A DNA stretch of 64,000 nucleotides from Microbacterium sp. zg-B185 (GCF_030246885.1 NZ_CP126739.1:2232001-2296000); one strand, 5' to 3'; numbered from the stretch's first letter, positions 21,693 to 30,750 are shown. The notes: generated from the letters alone by a model not told the origin. Numbers and translations are program-made.

Positions 21693-23623
21693 CCGAGCGC
21701 ACCTTCGCCATGCCCGCACGCGGACTGCAGCCGTTCCTTCACGACGGGGTGGTCGCCCTGCGCGCGCCCACGCAGGTGTGGTCCCGCGCCGACGGCAACG
21801 TGGGCGCGGGCGCGATCGACGGCATCTACCACGGCGACACGCGTTTCATCCGGACCGCGGCGGTCGCCGTGACCGGAGGCGATGCCGAGTGGCTCGGCAT
21901 GTCCGCGCACGAGGCGTCCCGAGTGGTCTTCGAGGGCCTGCTGCGCGGCCTGGACGATCTCAGCGCGGACCCGAAGATGCGGCTTCTTCGGGAGCGGACC
22001 GTCGATGAGGCGAGAGTCACCGAACAGATCAAGATCACCTCGCACCTGACCTACCCGATCGACGCGGAGGTCACCCTCACGCTGCGCCCGGAGTTCTCCC
22101 CCATGCACGCGGTGAAGGCGGGGATGCCGGAGTCGCGGGCGTGGTCGGAACGCCCCGGCGGTGCCGGGACCGTCGTGCTCACCGCGGGGCCGCGACGGAT
22201 CGAGCTGGAAACGGACGGGAGCGTCCGCGTTTCGGATTCGATCGAGGCCGACACCGCGGTGGTGGTCACCTGGGCAGTGCAGATCCCGCCCGGGCGTTCC
22301 GTCACTGTGGCGTGGGGCGTGCGCATGACCGACGACGCCCTGGTGGTCCGGTCCGGGAGCACTCCCCCGCCACCCGCGGTGTACGGGGGCGGCTCGATCG
22401 ACGACCGCGCCGAGCGGTGGCTCGCCACGGCTCTCACTGATCTGAATGCGCTGCGCCTCGCGCTCCCGGATCACCCCGACGACGAGTTCTACGCCGCCGG
22501 CGCGCCCTGGTTCTTCACCCTGTTCGGACGCGACTCCCTGTGGGCGGCGCGGCTGGCGTTGCACGCGAATCCGACGCTCGCGGCATCCACCCTCCGGGTT
22601 CTGGCGCGCCGACAGGGCCGCAGCGTCGATCCCGCCACGGCGGAGGAACCCGGCAAGATCCTGCACGAACTGCGAGCCGAAGCCTTCGACATACCCGGGG
22701 AGGGGTTCTCGCTGCCGCCGGTCTATTACGGATCCGTCGATGCGACGGCGCTGTGGGTCGGGCTCTTCGGCGACGCCGTCGATGCGGGCTTGCCGGAGGC
22801 GGACGTGCGGGAACTCCTGCCGGCGATGCAGAGATGTCTGGCATGGATCATGGGCCACGGCGACGGGTTCGTGTCCTACTACGACGGCACCGGCCGCGGC
22901 CTGGCGAACCAGGGCTGGAAGGACTCGGGTGACTCCATCCAGTGGCGCGACGGCGCTCTGGCACAGGGTCCCATCGCGCTGTGCGAGGTGCAGGGCTATG
23001 CCTACGAAGCCGTGATGGCGGGCGCGCGCATCCTGGATGCCTACGGCGAGAGCGGGGGCGACGCGGCCCGCGCGTGGGGCGCCCGTCTGCGGCGGCGATT
23101 CGCCGATCGCTTCTGGGTGAGCACCCCCGAAGGCGACTACCCCGCCATCGCGCTGGATGCCAGCGGGCGCGGTGTCGACGCGCTCACCAGCAACATCGGA
23201 CACCTGCTGGGGACGGGCCTGCTCGAACCGCACCAGGAACGCGACGTCGCCGCGCTTCTGACCCAGCCGAGCATGCTGTCCGGCTTCGGCATCCGGACGA
23301 TGTCGACGGGCGCCCACGGGTACTGGCCGCTGAGCTACCACGGCGGCAGTGTGTGGATCCACGACACCGCGATCATCGCCCGCGGCATGCAGCGCGCCGG
23401 CCTGGCCGAGGCGGCCGAGGACGTCGTGGAGAACATGCTGGCCGCCGCAGCGGGCTTCGATTACCGCGTGCCCGAGCTGCACAGCGGAGATCCGGCCGGT
23501 TCCGGCGGCAGCGTCCCGGGCCCGACGACCGTTCCGCTGCCCTACCCCGCCGCGTGCCGCCCGCAGGCGTGGTCGGCTGCATCCGCGGTCACCGCGTTCG
23601 AGTTCCTCTCCGCGAGCCACTGA
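21689..23623 (+). CDS. Amylo-alpha-1,6-glucosidase / glycogen debranching-like enzyme
   Basis: A 644-residue enzyme with an N-terminal beta domain of the glycogen-debranching N-terminal type (YHGDTRFIR at residues 46-54). A GH63/GH15-like alpha/alpha barrel follows, marked by WFFTLFGRDSLWAARLAL, ANQGWKDSGDSI and VWIHDTAIIARG. The Asp in GWKDSGDS and acidic residues near the C-terminus fit the general acid/base of this clan. ATG overlaps the permease stop. In this operon it probably trims the imported glycan or glycoside inside the cell; the true substrate is not readable. Confidence 0.88.
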   Translation: MTERTFAMPARGLQPFLHDGVVALRAPTQVWSRADGNVGAGAIDGIYHGDTRFIRTAAVAVTGGDAEWLGMSAHEASRVVFEGLLRGLDDLSADPKMRLLRERTVDEARVTEQIKITSHLTYPIDAEVTLTLRPEFSPMHAVKAGMPESRAWSERPGGAGTVVLTAGPRRIELETDGSVRVSDSIEADTAVVVTWAVQIPPGRSVTVAWGVRMTDDALVVRSGSTPPPPAVYGGGSIDDRAERWLATALTDLNALRLALPDHPDDEFYAAGAPWFFTLFGRDSLWAARLALHANPTLAASTLRVLARRQGRSVDPATAEEPGKILHELRAEAFDIPGEGFSLPPVYYGSVDATALWVGLFGDAVDAGLPEADVRELLPAMQRCLAWIMGHGDGFVSYYDGTGRGLANQGWKDSGDSIQWRDGALAQGPIALCEVQGYAYEAVMAGARILDAYGESGGDAARAWGARLRRRFADRFWVSTPEGDYPAIALDASGRGVDALTSNIGHLLGTGLLEPHQERDVAALLTQPSMLSGFGIRTMSTGAHGYWPLSYHGGSVWIHDTAIIARGMQRAGLAEAAEDVVENMLAAAAGFDYRVPELHSGDPAGSGGSVPGPTTVPLPYPAACRPQAWSAASAVTAFEFLSASH

Positions 23624-23716
23624 GGAGGGGCGACCCGGTTCCCGTCCGCGGCCTGCGAAGAGCACCGGCCGTCTCGGACGGCCCCGCACCGCGCACCGCG
23701 CCGGGCTCTGCTCGGC

Positions 23717-24520
23717 TCACCCGCGGGCGATGACCTCGCCGTGCGGCATGAGCAGCCAGCCATCGGGTGAGGCCGCCCACAGGCGCCACGCCTCGGCGAT
23801 GCGGGCGAGGCCGGACCGGTCGGTCACGCCCAGCGAGAGGGCGTTCTCGGCGAAGGACGAGGCGACGGCTCGCTCTGCCCACGCCGAGCCCCACCACTGC
23901 CGGTCCTCGTCGCTCTCGAACAGCCAGACCGAGGCGGTCGCCGTCACGTCCGTGAACCCCGCCTCGCGGGCCCATGCCTTGAGGTGGCGCCCGGCGGTGG
24001 GATCCCCGCTCATCCCCCGGTGGACCCGGAGATACACTTCCATCCACTCGTCCAAGGCGGGCACCTGCGGGTACCAGATCACCCCTTCGTAGTCCACATC
24101 ACGAACCGCGACCGCTCCTGCGGGCGAGACGACCCGCCGGAACTCCCGGAGCGCGTCGACCGGCCTGGCCAGATGCTGCAGCACCTGATGCGCGTGCACG
24201 ATGTCGACGCTGTCATCCGCGACCGCCAGGAAGTACGCGTCACCGACCTCGAAGGACAGGTTGTCCAGTCCGCGCTCGGAACGCAGCTCATCCGCCGTCG
24301 CCACCACCCCGGCGGCGGCATCCAGGCCGACCACCTGCCCCGGCGCCACCCGCTCGGCCAGGTCGGCCGTGATCGTTCCCGGCCCCGCCCCGACATCGAG
24401 CACAGTGCACCCGCGAGCCAGCAGCGGCAGCAGGTAGGCGGCGGAGTTCTCGGCCGTGCGCCACCGGTGCGAACGCAGGACGCTCTCGTGGTGGCCGTGG
24501 GTGTACGCGTCGGGGCTCAC
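23717..24520 (-). CDS. Class I SAM-dependent methyltransferase
   Basis: A 267-residue Rossmann-fold methyltransferase. The SAM-binding motif I is VLDVGAGPGTITADLA, motif II is GLDAAAGVV, and the IVHAHQVLQHLARP segment matches the UbiE/MenG-type motif. C-terminal residues may form a substrate lid. The substrate is unknown. GTG start with GGAGC just upstream. It stands alone between the glucosidase gene and the YbaK gene. Confidence 0.88.
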   Translation of the reverse strand: MSPDAYTHGHHESVLRSHRWRTAENSAAYLLPLLARGCTVLDVGAGPGTITADLAERVAPGQVVGLDAAAGVVATADELRSERGLDNLSFEVGDAYFLAVADDSVDIVHAHQVLQHLARPVDALREFRRVVSPAGAVAVRDVDYEGVIWYPQVPALDEWMEVYLRVHRGMSGDPTAGRHLKAWAREAGFTDVTATASVWLFESDEDRQWWGSAWAERAVASSFAENALSLGVTDRSGLARIAEAWRLWAASPDGWLLMPHGEVIARG

Positions 24521-24589
24521 GCTCCGACCCTAGCGTCGCTCAGGGGGCGGCCCGGTCGCGATGCCGGTGCGGACCCGCGGACCGGCCGG

Positions 24590-25066
24590 TCACACCACCG
24601 TCGTGATCGTTCCGCCGGTCAGCGCGACCAGTTCCTCGAAGGTCATCGGAAAGACGGTATGCGGCGTCCCGCCGGCCGCCCAGATCTGCTCGAAGGCGGC
24701 GAGGTCGGCGTCGATGACGGTGGTCAGCGGCGCGGGATGCCCGCACGGGGCGACCCCGCCGATCGCCTGGCCGGTCGCCTCGCGCACCTGCTCGGCGCTG
24801 GCTCGGCGGATGCTGGCGCGGCCGAGCCGCTCGGCGAGGGCTGCGGTGTCCACGCGGTGCGCACCGCTGGTCATGACCAGCAGCGGCTCGCCGTCGGACC
24901 AGAAGACGAGGCTGTTCGCGATGGCGCCGACCTCGACGCCGAGTGCGGCGGCGGCCAGCGGCGCGGTGGCCGCGGCATCCGGAAGCACGACGATGTCGCC
25001 GGTGATGCCAGCGGTTCGCAGCGCATCTTGGACGATGCGGCTGCGCGTGGGGAGCTGATCAGTCAC
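24590..25066 (-). CDS. YbaK/EbsC family aminoacyl-tRNA deacylase
   Basis: A 158-residue YbaK/ProX-fold protein that probably hydrolyses mischarged aminoacyl-tRNA. Family signatures are the Lys-poor AIANSLVFWSDGEPLLVMTSG strand region, the helix ending REATGQAIGGVAPCGHPAP, and VFPMTFEELVALTGG at the end. The GGVAPCGH loop is the conserved catalytic region. GTG start. No operon partner is evident. Confidence 0.9.
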   Translation of the reverse strand: MTDQLPTRSRIVQDALRTAGITGDIVVLPDAAATAPLAAAALGVEVGAIANSLVFWSDGEPLLVMTSGAHRVDTAALAERLGRASIRRASAEQVREATGQAIGGVAPCGHPAPLTTVIDADLAAFEQIWAAGGTPHTVFPMTFEELVALTGGTITTVV

Positions 25067-25096
25067 CGGACCAGCCTAGGCAATGCCGCGGACCGG

Positions 25097-25477
25097 TCAG
25101 CGACGCTCGAACAGCCCGAGGATGTTCCCCTCGCTGTCTTCGAACCACGCCGCGCGCTCCCCGCCCATCTCGGCCACCCCGTCCTGCGTCTTCAGGCCAG
25201 GGAAGTCGTACTCGAGGAATTCCACCCCGTTCGCGCGGAGGGATGCCATATCGGAGGCCAGATCCCTGGTCTGCAGGCCGAACACGGTGTTCTTCGCGGT
25301 TCCGGCGAACCCGGAGCGATAGACCAGCAGCGGCACCCCCGCGAGCCGATAGATCACCGTCTCGGCATCCTCCTGGATCTCTTCGGGCGTCAATCCCAGC
25401 ACGCCCTCGTAGAACGACCGGGCGCGGGCCAGATCGGACGCGGCGATCGCGGCCATGCCGCGTGCATCTTCGAACAT
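25097..25477 (-). CDS. VOC family (glyoxalase/bleomycin-resistance fold) protein
   Basis: A 126-residue single VOC module. The pattern ASDLARARSFYEGVLGLTP opens the first beta-alpha-beta-beta-beta unit, and AAWFEDSEGNILGLFER, with the metal-ligand Glu/Asp region, closes the second. The reaction is unknown. The ATG is chosen because GAGGGG lies seven bases upstream; the much longer open frame beyond it is antisense to the P-type ATPase gene. The two genes are divergent. Confidence 0.85.
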   Translation of the reverse strand: MFEDARGMAAIAASDLARARSFYEGVLGLTPEEIQEDAETVIYRLAGVPLLVYRSGFAGTAKNTVFGLQTRDLASDMASLRANGVEFLEYDFPGLKTQDGVAEMGGERAAWFEDSEGNILGLFERR

Positions 25478-25618
25478 CACTATCCCCTCGTGCGTGTGTC
25501 TTTCGGGTTCCTTGGCGCAGACGGTACTCCCGTCGCACACCGCTCGATAGGGGATCGGCCGGCCCCGGTCCGCACGGCACCGCTGGCGGTGGGCGCTCGG
25601 GTGTACCAGGCTGATCCT

Positions 25619-27538
25619 GTGCGCCGCATCCCCCGCGTCATGGCCCGGTACCCGGTGATCACCGCCACAGTCGTGGTCGGCATCGCGGTGCTCGTCCTGG
25701 ACCTGTCGGACAGGCAGAGCGCGAGCCGGTGGCTGGCCACTCTGTACGTCGCGGCGGTCATCGTGTGGACCCTGATCGGCATGGTGCGGGACGTCCTGCG
25801 CGGCCACGTCGGGCTCGACGTGCTGGCGGTCGTCGCAATGGTCGCGACCCTCGCGGTCGGCGAGTACGTCGCGGCGCTGATCATCGTGCTCATGCTCTCC
25901 GGCGGTGAAGCGCTCGAAGACTACGCCGGCCGTCGCGCGAAACGCGAGCTCACCGCGCTGCTGGACCGCTCCCCGCAGATCGCCCATGTCATCGTCCATC
26001 CCGGCGATCACACATCGGACGAAGTGACGGATGCCGCAGCCGACGACGTGCGGGTCGGCGATGTGCTGCTGATCCGCCCGTCCGAGATCGTACCCGTGGA
26101 CGCGCTGCTGCTGACCGACTCCGGCTCGTTCGACGAGTCCTCACTGACCGGGGAGAGCCTTCCGGTGACCCGCCACGCCGGCGATGAGGTCCTCTCCGGC
26201 GCCGTCAACGGCTCGCAGGCGGTACGGGTCCGCGCTGTGCGCCGCAGCGCCGACAGCCAGTACCAGCAGATCGTGGCGCTGGTGCGGGATGCCGAGGAGT
26301 CGCGTGCGCCGGTCGTGCGCCTCGCGGACCGGTTCGCGGTCCCGTTCACCGCCGTGTCGCTCGTCATCGCCGGTGCGGCGTGGGGCATCTCGGGCGACCC
26401 CACCCGGTTCGCCGAGGTCCTGGTGCTCGCCACGCCCTGCCCGCTTCTCATCGCGGCGCCGGTCGCGTTCCTCGGCGGGCTCTCGCGGGCGGCGAAGGCG
26501 GGGATCATCGTCAAGGGCGGAGCGGTGATCGAGCAGCTCGCACGCGTGCAGTCCGCGGCGTTCGACAAGACCGGGACGCTCACGCAGGGCCGACCCGAGT
26601 TGGTCGAGGTCCGGGCGGTGGACGGGATCGACCCCGACGTCCTGCTCGGCCTGGCCGCCTCCGCGGAGCAGTACTCGAGCCATGTGCTGGCCGATGGGAT
26701 CCGACGTGCGGCCGCGGAGCGGGGCGTGCCCGTCCAGAGCGCGTCACAGGCCGGCGAGGTGGCCACCAACGGCGTGACCGCGACGATCGGCGGGCGCGTC
26801 GTGGTGGTCGGCAAGCCGGCGTACATCGCCGCCCTCGCGCCGGAGACCTCGCGGATGGCGCTGGCTGCAGGTCAGGCGGCCGCCTACGTGGCCATCGACG
26901 GACGCTTCGCCGGCGTGCTCGTCCTGGCAGACGACCCGCGGCCGGAGTCCCGCGCGGTGGTGGCCTGGCTGCGCGCGCACGGGGTGGAGCGGATCGCGAT
27001 GCTCACCGGCGACGCGCAGGCCACCGCGGAGGCCATCGCGCACGAGGTGGGAATCACCGAGGTGCACGCCGAGCTGCTGCCCCCGGAGAAGGTGCACCTC
27101 GCGGCGCAGATGCGCCCGCGGCCCGTGCTGATGGTGGGCGACGGTGTCAACGACGCGCCGGTGCTCGCCGCGGCGGACATCGGCATCGCGATGGGAGCGA
27201 AGGGTGCGACCGCGGCGGGGGATGCCGCGGCCGCCGTGATCCTGAAGGATTCGCTCGCCAAGGTCGTGGACGCGGTCTCGATCGGGCGCCACACCCTGCG
27301 GGTGGCCTACACGGCGATCTGGATCGGCATCCTGCTCAGCGTCGGACTCATGCTGGTGGCCACCACCGGGGTCATCCCTGCGGTGGTCGGGGCACTGGTG
27401 CAGGAACTGGTCGACCTGACCACGATCCTGTACGCGCTGCGTGCGCTGGGCGGGCCGTCCTCCGATTTCGACGAACCGGAGGCGGACGCGTCGGCGCAGG
27501 CCGTGGACGTCGGACTGCCCGACCACGATCGCGCCTGA
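25619..27538 (+). CDS. Heavy-metal translocating P1B-type ATPase (TPC subtype)
   Basis: A 639-residue metal-transporting P-type ATPase. Core motifs are DESSLTGESLP (actuator), DKTGTLTQGRPE (phosphorylated Asp) and MVGDGVNDAPVL (hinge). The membrane metal motif reads ATPCPLLIA, i.e. TPC rather than CPC, and the usual His-Pro of the nucleotide domain is His-Val in SSHVLADGI. No N-terminal heavy-metal-associated domain is present. TPC pumps have been linked to Ni/Fe/Co-type ions, so Cu specificity is unlikely; the ion is inferred only. The GTG start precedes the first helix; an ATG at 25640 is an alternative. Confidence 0.9.
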   Translation: MRRIPRVMARYPVITATVVVGIAVLVLDLSDRQSASRWLATLYVAAVIVWTLIGMVRDVLRGHVGLDVLAVVAMVATLAVGEYVAALIIVLMLSGGEALEDYAGRRAKRELTALLDRSPQIAHVIVHPGDHTSDEVTDAAADDVRVGDVLLIRPSEIVPVDALLLTDSGSFDESSLTGESLPVTRHAGDEVLSGAVNGSQAVRVRAVRRSADSQYQQIVALVRDAEESRAPVVRLADRFAVPFTAVSLVIAGAAWGISGDPTRFAEVLVLATPCPLLIAAPVAFLGGLSRAAKAGIIVKGGAVIEQLARVQSAAFDKTGTLTQGRPELVEVRAVDGIDPDVLLGLAASAEQYSSHVLADGIRRAAAERGVPVQSASQAGEVATNGVTATIGGRVVVVGKPAYIAALAPETSRMALAAGQAAAYVAIDGRFAGVLVLADDPRPESRAVVAWLRAHGVERIAMLTGDAQATAEAIAHEVGITEVHAELLPPEKVHLAAQMRPRPVLMVGDGVNDAPVLAAADIGIAMGAKGATAAGDAAAAVILKDSLAKVVDAVSIGRHTLRVAYTAIWIGILLSVGLMLVATTGVIPAVVGALVQELVDLTTILYALRALGGPSSDFDEPEADASAQAVDVGLPDHDRA

Positions 27539-27717
27539 TCCTGCGCCATCACGCACGCGGAGGCTGCTTCTGTGAGCACATTGCTCAGGTGCACAGTGAC
27601 ACGTTGAACGATCGGCTCAGTGGTGGTCCAATAGGGGTGGATGCGCAACGCCGCCATCCGCACGCTCCCGCCGGGCTCCCACGAAGACGCCGCGGCGGCT
27701 GATCGACGAGGACCAAC

Positions 27718-28794
27718 ATGTCTGCGACCCTGCCCCTGCCCGATTTCGCGCACGAACGCGTCGAAACGCTCACCGGTCGACGCAGCGGGCTCTTCATCGC
27801 CGTCGCGCTGCACTCCTCGGTGCTGGGCTCAGCGCTGGGCGGCGCGCGTCTGTGGAGCTACCCGCACTGGAGCGACGCGCTCGGCGATGTCCTGCGGCTG
27901 TCGGCTGCCATGACGCTGAAGAACGCGGCGGCCGGACTGGATGCCGGAGGCGGCAAGTCCGTGATCGCCCTGCCGCCCGACTCCGTCCTGGACGCCGAGC
28001 GTCGGCGCGCGGCGTTCCTCGACCTCGGTGATGCGGTGGAGCTGCTGGACGGGCTGTACCGCACGGCCGAGGACGTGGGATCGACCACGGCCGACATGCT
28101 GACCGTCAGCGAGCGCACCCGGCACGTCGTCGGGCTTCCCGAGGCCGGCGGCGGCTCCGGCGAACCGGCCGGCCCCACCAGCCTGGGCGTGTACGAGTCG
28201 CTGCGCGCCACGCTCGAGCGCATCACCGGCTCCCCGGATGTCGCCGGCCGCCGCATCACGATCTCGGGCATGGGACAGGTGGGCAGCCGGCTGGCCGTGC
28301 GCCTGAGCACGGAGGGCGCGCGGCTGACCGTCACCGATGTGAACCCCGCCAAGCGGGATCTCGCGCTGCAGCTCGGGGCCGATTGGATCACGCCGGGCGA
28401 GGAGCACCTGGTGCCGGCCGACGTGTTCGTCCCCGCCGGCATCGGCGGGCTGCTCACCGACCAGGTCATCGACGCGCTCGAGGCGCGCGCCGTGTGCGGA
28501 CCGGCGAACAACCCGCTCGCCGATCACTCCGGCGCTGACCGGCTGGCTGCCCGCGGCATCCTGTACGCCCCCGATTTCGTGGTCAACGCCGGTGGGGTGA
28601 TCTACCTGGACCTCGACGCGAAGCAGCTGGGCAGTCGGGACGAGATCCTGGCTCGCGTGGCGGCGATCGGCGACACCGTCCGCCGGGTCTTCGACGAGGC
28701 CGAGTCGCGCAGCGTCACCCCTCTGCAGGCGGCCGAGGGCCTGGCCGCGGAACGCCTCGCCGCCGGTGCCCGCCAGCACGCGTTCGCGGGTTAG
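27718..28794 (+). CDS. Glu/Leu/Phe/Val dehydrogenase family (probable valine/leucine dehydrogenase)
   Basis: A 358-residue NAD-dependent amino-acid dehydrogenase. The catalytic Lys region is AAMTLKNAAAGLDAGGGKSVI, and the Rossmann nucleotide loop is ISGMGQVGSRLAVRL. NNPLADHSGADRLAARGILYAPDF with NAGGVI is characteristic of leucine/valine dehydrogenases, which oxidatively deaminate branched-chain amino acids. The length fits Leu/ValDH rather than GluDH. The ATG has GAGGA ten bases upstream. The 179-bp gap before it may hold an Lrp-type site, but I see no clear one. Confidence 0.9.
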   Translation: MSATLPLPDFAHERVETLTGRRSGLFIAVALHSSVLGSALGGARLWSYPHWSDALGDVLRLSAAMTLKNAAAGLDAGGGKSVIALPPDSVLDAERRRAAFLDLGDAVELLDGLYRTAEDVGSTTADMLTVSERTRHVVGLPEAGGGSGEPAGPTSLGVYESLRATLERITGSPDVAGRRITISGMGQVGSRLAVRLSTEGARLTVTDVNPAKRDLALQLGADWITPGEEHLVPADVFVPAGIGGLLTDQVIDALEARAVCGPANNPLADHSGADRLAARGILYAPDFVVNAGGVIYLDLDAKQLGSRDEILARVAAIGDTVRRVFDEAESRSVTPLQAAEGLAAERLAAGARQHAFAG

Positions 28795-28897
28795 GCGTCA
28801 CCGGCGGCGCCGCGCCGGCAGCGTCCGGCTCGCCCGTGCGGCCGGCCCGCTCGACGCGGTACCCTCGCCCTCAACACGGTGTCGATGAGGAGACGAG

Positions 28898-29338
28898 ATG
28901 GGCACGAGCATCTTCAACGATACGGATGAGACGCACGTGAAAGCACTCAGGATGCTGGAGCGTGACCTGATCGCCTGGATCGTCACCCTCGCGGCGGACG
29001 GCTCACCACGCGCCGTGCCGGTCTGGTTCTTCTGGCACGACGGCGTGCTGACGATCCTCAGCGAGCCGGACTCGCACAAAGTGGAGAACATCCGGCGGGG
29101 TTCCCCGGTGCTCGTCCACCTCGACGCCGGTGGACAGTTCGGAGACGACGTGGTCGTGCTGCGCGGCGACGCGCACCTCGCCCCGGGCACCGGCGTGGAG
29201 TGGCTTGGTCGGTTCCGCGAACCGTACCTCGGCAAGTACGCCGAGGCGATCGCCGATTACGGCATGCCGGCGGACGCGATCGCGGAGAGGTTCAGCACGA
29301 GGATCGACTTCACGCCGACCCACCTGCTGGCCTGGTGA
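28898..29338 (+). CDS. PPOX-class flavin/F420-dependent oxidoreductase
   Basis: A 146-residue split-barrel flavoprotein of the pyridoxamine-5'-phosphate-oxidase class. The opening RDLIAWIVTLAADGSPRAVPVWFFWHDG is typical for actinobacterial F420- or FMN-binding PPOX proteins, followed by the KVENIRRGSPVLVHLD strand-turn. Substrate unknown. A strong GAGGAG lies five bases before the ATG. A terminator of the downstream tRNA (on the other strand) follows. Confidence 0.82.
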   Translation: MGTSIFNDTDETHVKALRMLERDLIAWIVTLAADGSPRAVPVWFFWHDGVLTILSEPDSHKVENIRRGSPVLVHLDAGGQFGDDVVVLRGDAHLAPGTGVEWLGRFREPYLGKYAEAIADYGMPADAIAERFSTRIDFTPTHLLAW

Positions 29339-29410
29339 GCGTCCGCGGCTGCCCGCGCCCGAATCACCGCCGGTCCGCAGAGGGTACGAGTCACTGCGCC
29401 CGTTAACGAC

Positions 29411-29439
29411 AATGAGCGCCCCACGAGGGGGCGCTCATT
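29411..29439 (-). terminator. Displaced terminator of tRNA-Ala
   Basis: A perfect 12-bp stem, AATGAGCGCCCC (29411-29422) with GGGGCGCTCATT (29428-29439), and a 5-base loop. Before the IS inserted, it lay a few bases beyond the tRNA 3' end on the minus strand, so it is probably the tRNA terminator, now 1.3 kb away. It may also terminate the convergent PPOX gene. Confidence 0.75.
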
Positions 29440-29443
29440 TCAT

Positions 29444-29458
29444 TGGTGGACCTGAGGG
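29444..29458. repeat. 15-bp target-site duplication, left copy
   Basis: TGGTGGACCTGAGGG, identical to 30751-30765, where it is the last 15 nt of the tRNA-Ala gene read on the opposite strand. It borders the left end of the insertion sequence directly. Confidence 0.88.
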
Positions 29459-29530
29459 TGCCTGGGTTCACGACATATGTCACAGGTGATGTGTCGCTCA
29501 TGTCTCGGGTCATAGGTCACAGTCCGATGC

Positions 29531-30706
29531 ATGTCGAAGCATCGGGTCGTGGTCTTGAAGATCGTCGCTGGGCAGCTCACCGTGGCCGCGGCGGCCGAGC
29601 AGTATGGGTTGTCGCGGAGGCAGCTTCATCGGTTGCTGGCCCGTTACCGGGAGGACGGTATCGACGCCGTCGATCCGCAGTCGCGGCGACCGAAGACGAA
29701 TCCGCACGCGACACCCCCCGAGGTTGTCGAACGCGTCGTACAGCTCCGCGCTGAACTGATCGCTCGCGGGTTCGATGCCGGGCCGGTCACGATCTCCTGG
29801 CATCTGGACCGCGAAGGGTTGCACGCCCCGTCACACGCGACGATCCACCGCATCCTGACTCGAGCAGGGCTGATCACCCCGGAGCCGCGTAAGCGCCCGC
29901 GTTCCTCGTACGTCCGGTTCGAAGCCGCCCAACCGAACGAGACCTGGCAATCCGACTTCACCCACTGGCGCCTGAACGACGGAACCGACATGGAGATCCT
30001 GAACTGGCTCGATGACCACTCCCGGCTCCTGCTGTCCTGCACCGCCCACACCCCCGTCACCGGTGACGATGTCGTGACCACGTTCCTGACTGCGACCGAC
30101 AAACACGGGATCCCCGCCTCGACTCTCACCGACAACGGCAGGGTCTATACGGCACGGTTCGGCGGAGGACGCAACGCGTTCGAACACCTCCTGCCCGTCC
30201 TCGGGGTCAAGCAGAAGAACGGCTCACCCGGACACCCGCAGACCCAGGGCAAGATCGAACGGTTCCATCAGACCCAGAAGCGCTGGCTCGCCCAGCAGCC
30301 CACCGCGACCACGATCCTCGAGCTCCAAGCACAGCTGGACCGGTTCCGCGTCGCATACAACAACCACCGCCCGCACCGAGCCCTGGATCGCGCAACTCCC
30401 TCACAGGCATACGCAGCGACCGCCAAAGCGCTCCCTGCCGAGGGACGACTGCCCGACCGATACCGGCTGCGCTACGACCGCGTCGACACCGACGGCCACG
30501 TCAGCATCCGACGCGCCGGCCGCATGCACCACCTCGGCATCGGACGACACCACACCGGCAAACGCATCCTCGCGATCAGCGACGAAACCACCGTCACCGT
30601 GACCCACCTCGAAACCGGCGAAATCCTCAGCGAACACCACATAAACCCCGCCCAGGGCTACTGGCGCAACCAACTCACCCCACCCGGCCGCTGGCCCCAC
30701 AAATGA
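29531..30706 (+). CDS. IS481 family transposase
   Basis: A 391-residue DDE transposase. An N-terminal helix-turn-helix (LTVAAAAEQYGLSRRQLHRLLARY) binds the ends. The catalytic core runs from WQSDFTHW (first Asp), through LTDNGRVYTARF (second Asp), to GKIERFHQTQKRW (Glu). The C-terminal part after residue 300 (GRMHHLGIGRHHTGKRI) is the beta-rich tail seen in the longer IS481-type transposases. The frame is intact with all three acidic residues, so the element may be active. No clear ribosome-binding site precedes the ATG. Confidence 0.93.
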   Translation: MSKHRVVVLKIVAGQLTVAAAAEQYGLSRRQLHRLLARYREDGIDAVDPQSRRPKTNPHATPPEVVERVVQLRAELIARGFDAGPVTISWHLDREGLHAPSHATIHRILTRAGLITPEPRKRPRSSYVRFEAAQPNETWQSDFTHWRLNDGTDMEILNWLDDHSRLLLSCTAHTPVTGDDVVTTFLTATDKHGIPASTLTDNGRVYTARFGGGRNAFEHLLPVLGVKQKNGSPGHPQTQGKIERFHQTQKRWLAQQPTATTILELQAQLDRFRVAYNNHRPHRALDRATPSQAYAATAKALPAEGRLPDRYRLRYDRVDTDGHVSIRRAGRMHHLGIGRHHTGKRILAISDETTVTVTHLETGEILSEHHINPAQGYWRNQLTPPGRWPHK

Positions 30707-30708
30707 CA

Positions 30709-30747
30709 GATGTCTCGCGACATATGAGACATATGTCGCGAGACATC
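30709..30747. repeat. Perfect 18-bp palindrome at the IS right end
   Basis: GATGTCTCGCGACATATG (30709-30726), a three-base spacer, then its exact complement (30730-30747). It starts two bases after the transposase stop and contains the right terminal repeat. It may act both as transposase binding site and as a terminator; the left end has only partial dyad copies. Confidence 0.8.
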
Positions 30748-30750
30748 ACA

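Larger units (their letters stand above)
29459..30750 (+). mobile_element. IS481-type insertion sequence at the tRNA-Ala 3' end
   Basis: A 1292-bp element with one transposase gene. Its two ends align as inverted repeats at equal distance from the 15-bp target duplication: positions 10-26 read TCACGACATATGTCACA at the left end and TCGCGACATATGTCTCA at the right end (reverse strand). Both ends begin TG. The flanking duplication is perfect, which points to a fairly recent insertion. The tRNA gene is preserved because the duplicated bases rebuild its terminus. Confidence 0.88.

Noticed and set aside
23667..23683. A 7-bp hairpin after the glucosidase gene as terminator
   Set aside because: The stem is short, the loop has only three bases and no T tract follows; in such GC-rich DNA it can occur by chance.
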